Below, piece by piece: positions 5,011-5,069 of a DNA stretch of 5,069 bases. How positions within the stretch are numbered: position 1 is the stretch's first letter; each line of letters starts with the position of its first letter. A model generated the notes under the pieces. That model had not been told where the DNA came from, ran no database searches, and saw nothing but the letters and a program-made list of their open reading frames with translations. Origin of the DNA: Gemmatimonadota bacterium (GTDB lineage: Bacteria; Latescibacterota; UBA2968; UBA8231); the NCBI GenBank assembly GCA_028875335.1, contig JAPPEF010000152.1, forward strand, positions 1-5,069, read 5' to 3'. The position numbers and the translations under genes were made by a program.

Positions 5011-5069
5011 AATCAGACGATCCGCTGCGTCACCACGCCGTGCAGATCCATCTCAAAGTCGATGTCCAC
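5011..5069. repeat. 59-bp direct repeat, copy 2
   Basis: Matches 1158-1216 with one mismatch at an offset of 3853 bp. The match runs off the window, so the full length of the duplication is not known. Confidence 0.9.
5013..5069 (-). CDS. 3' end of a second RidA-like gene (partial)
   Basis: The last 18 codons and TGA of a minus-strand gene whose body lies beyond the window. The visible residues VDIDFEMDLHGVVTQRIV are identical to the C-terminus of the RidA-like protein at 1160-1909, with one silent DNA difference. It lies 59 bp upstream of the propeller gene start and could be co-transcribed with it. Whether the copy is full length cannot be seen. Confidence 0.75.
   Translation of the reverse strand: MDIDFEMDLHGVVTQRIV

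Overview
The window looks like a piece of a bacterial chromosome from an uncultured lineage with many secreted and repeat proteins. The clues are a lipoprotein built from near-identical TolB-type (PD40) blades, a trace of a FlgD-like C-terminal Ig domain, a two-domain RidA-like protein and a DUF4143-type ATPase. Candidatus Poribacteria, Latescibacterota or a similar phylum would fit, but this is a weak inference from gene style. All intact genes read on the minus strand, from right to left. The density of remnants and repeats suggests a plastic accessory region.

Layout from left to right. Positions 10-150 (minus) hold a degraded tail of a FlgD-like Ig domain. Positions 171-236 hold an 18-bp perfect palindrome and three 11-bp tandem repeats that share a GTGAT core. 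A strong stem-loop terminator lies at 256-294. Positions 311-1130 form an 820-bp mobile cassette: 37-bp terminal inverted repeats (33/37 matching, outer 18 bp perfect) flanked by a perfect 8-bp direct repeat, AAATTTTA. It has no visible transposase and carries one gene for a 145-residue exported or membrane protein (557-994). Next comes a RidA-like gene (1160-1909). A broken Sfp-type phosphopantetheinyl transferase remnant lies on the opposite strand (2044-2232). A full-length AAA_14/DUF4143 ATPase (2287-3714) follows, with a TTGACA-N17-TATTTT promoter. Then there is about 230 bp of unassigned sequence, a six-bladed TolB-like lipoprotein gene (4087-4953), and at the right edge the last 18 codons of a second RidA-like gene (5013-5069). 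That end is nearly identical to the end of the first copy.

The genes do not form an obvious single pathway. The clearest story is structural. The cassette appears to have jumped between the stop codon of the RidA-like gene and its terminator, which would have been about 46 bp apart before insertion. The RidA-like gene is duplicated around the ATPase/propeller block, and the propeller gene grew by recent duplication of a 132-bp blade unit. The cassette is the best candidate for something undescribed.
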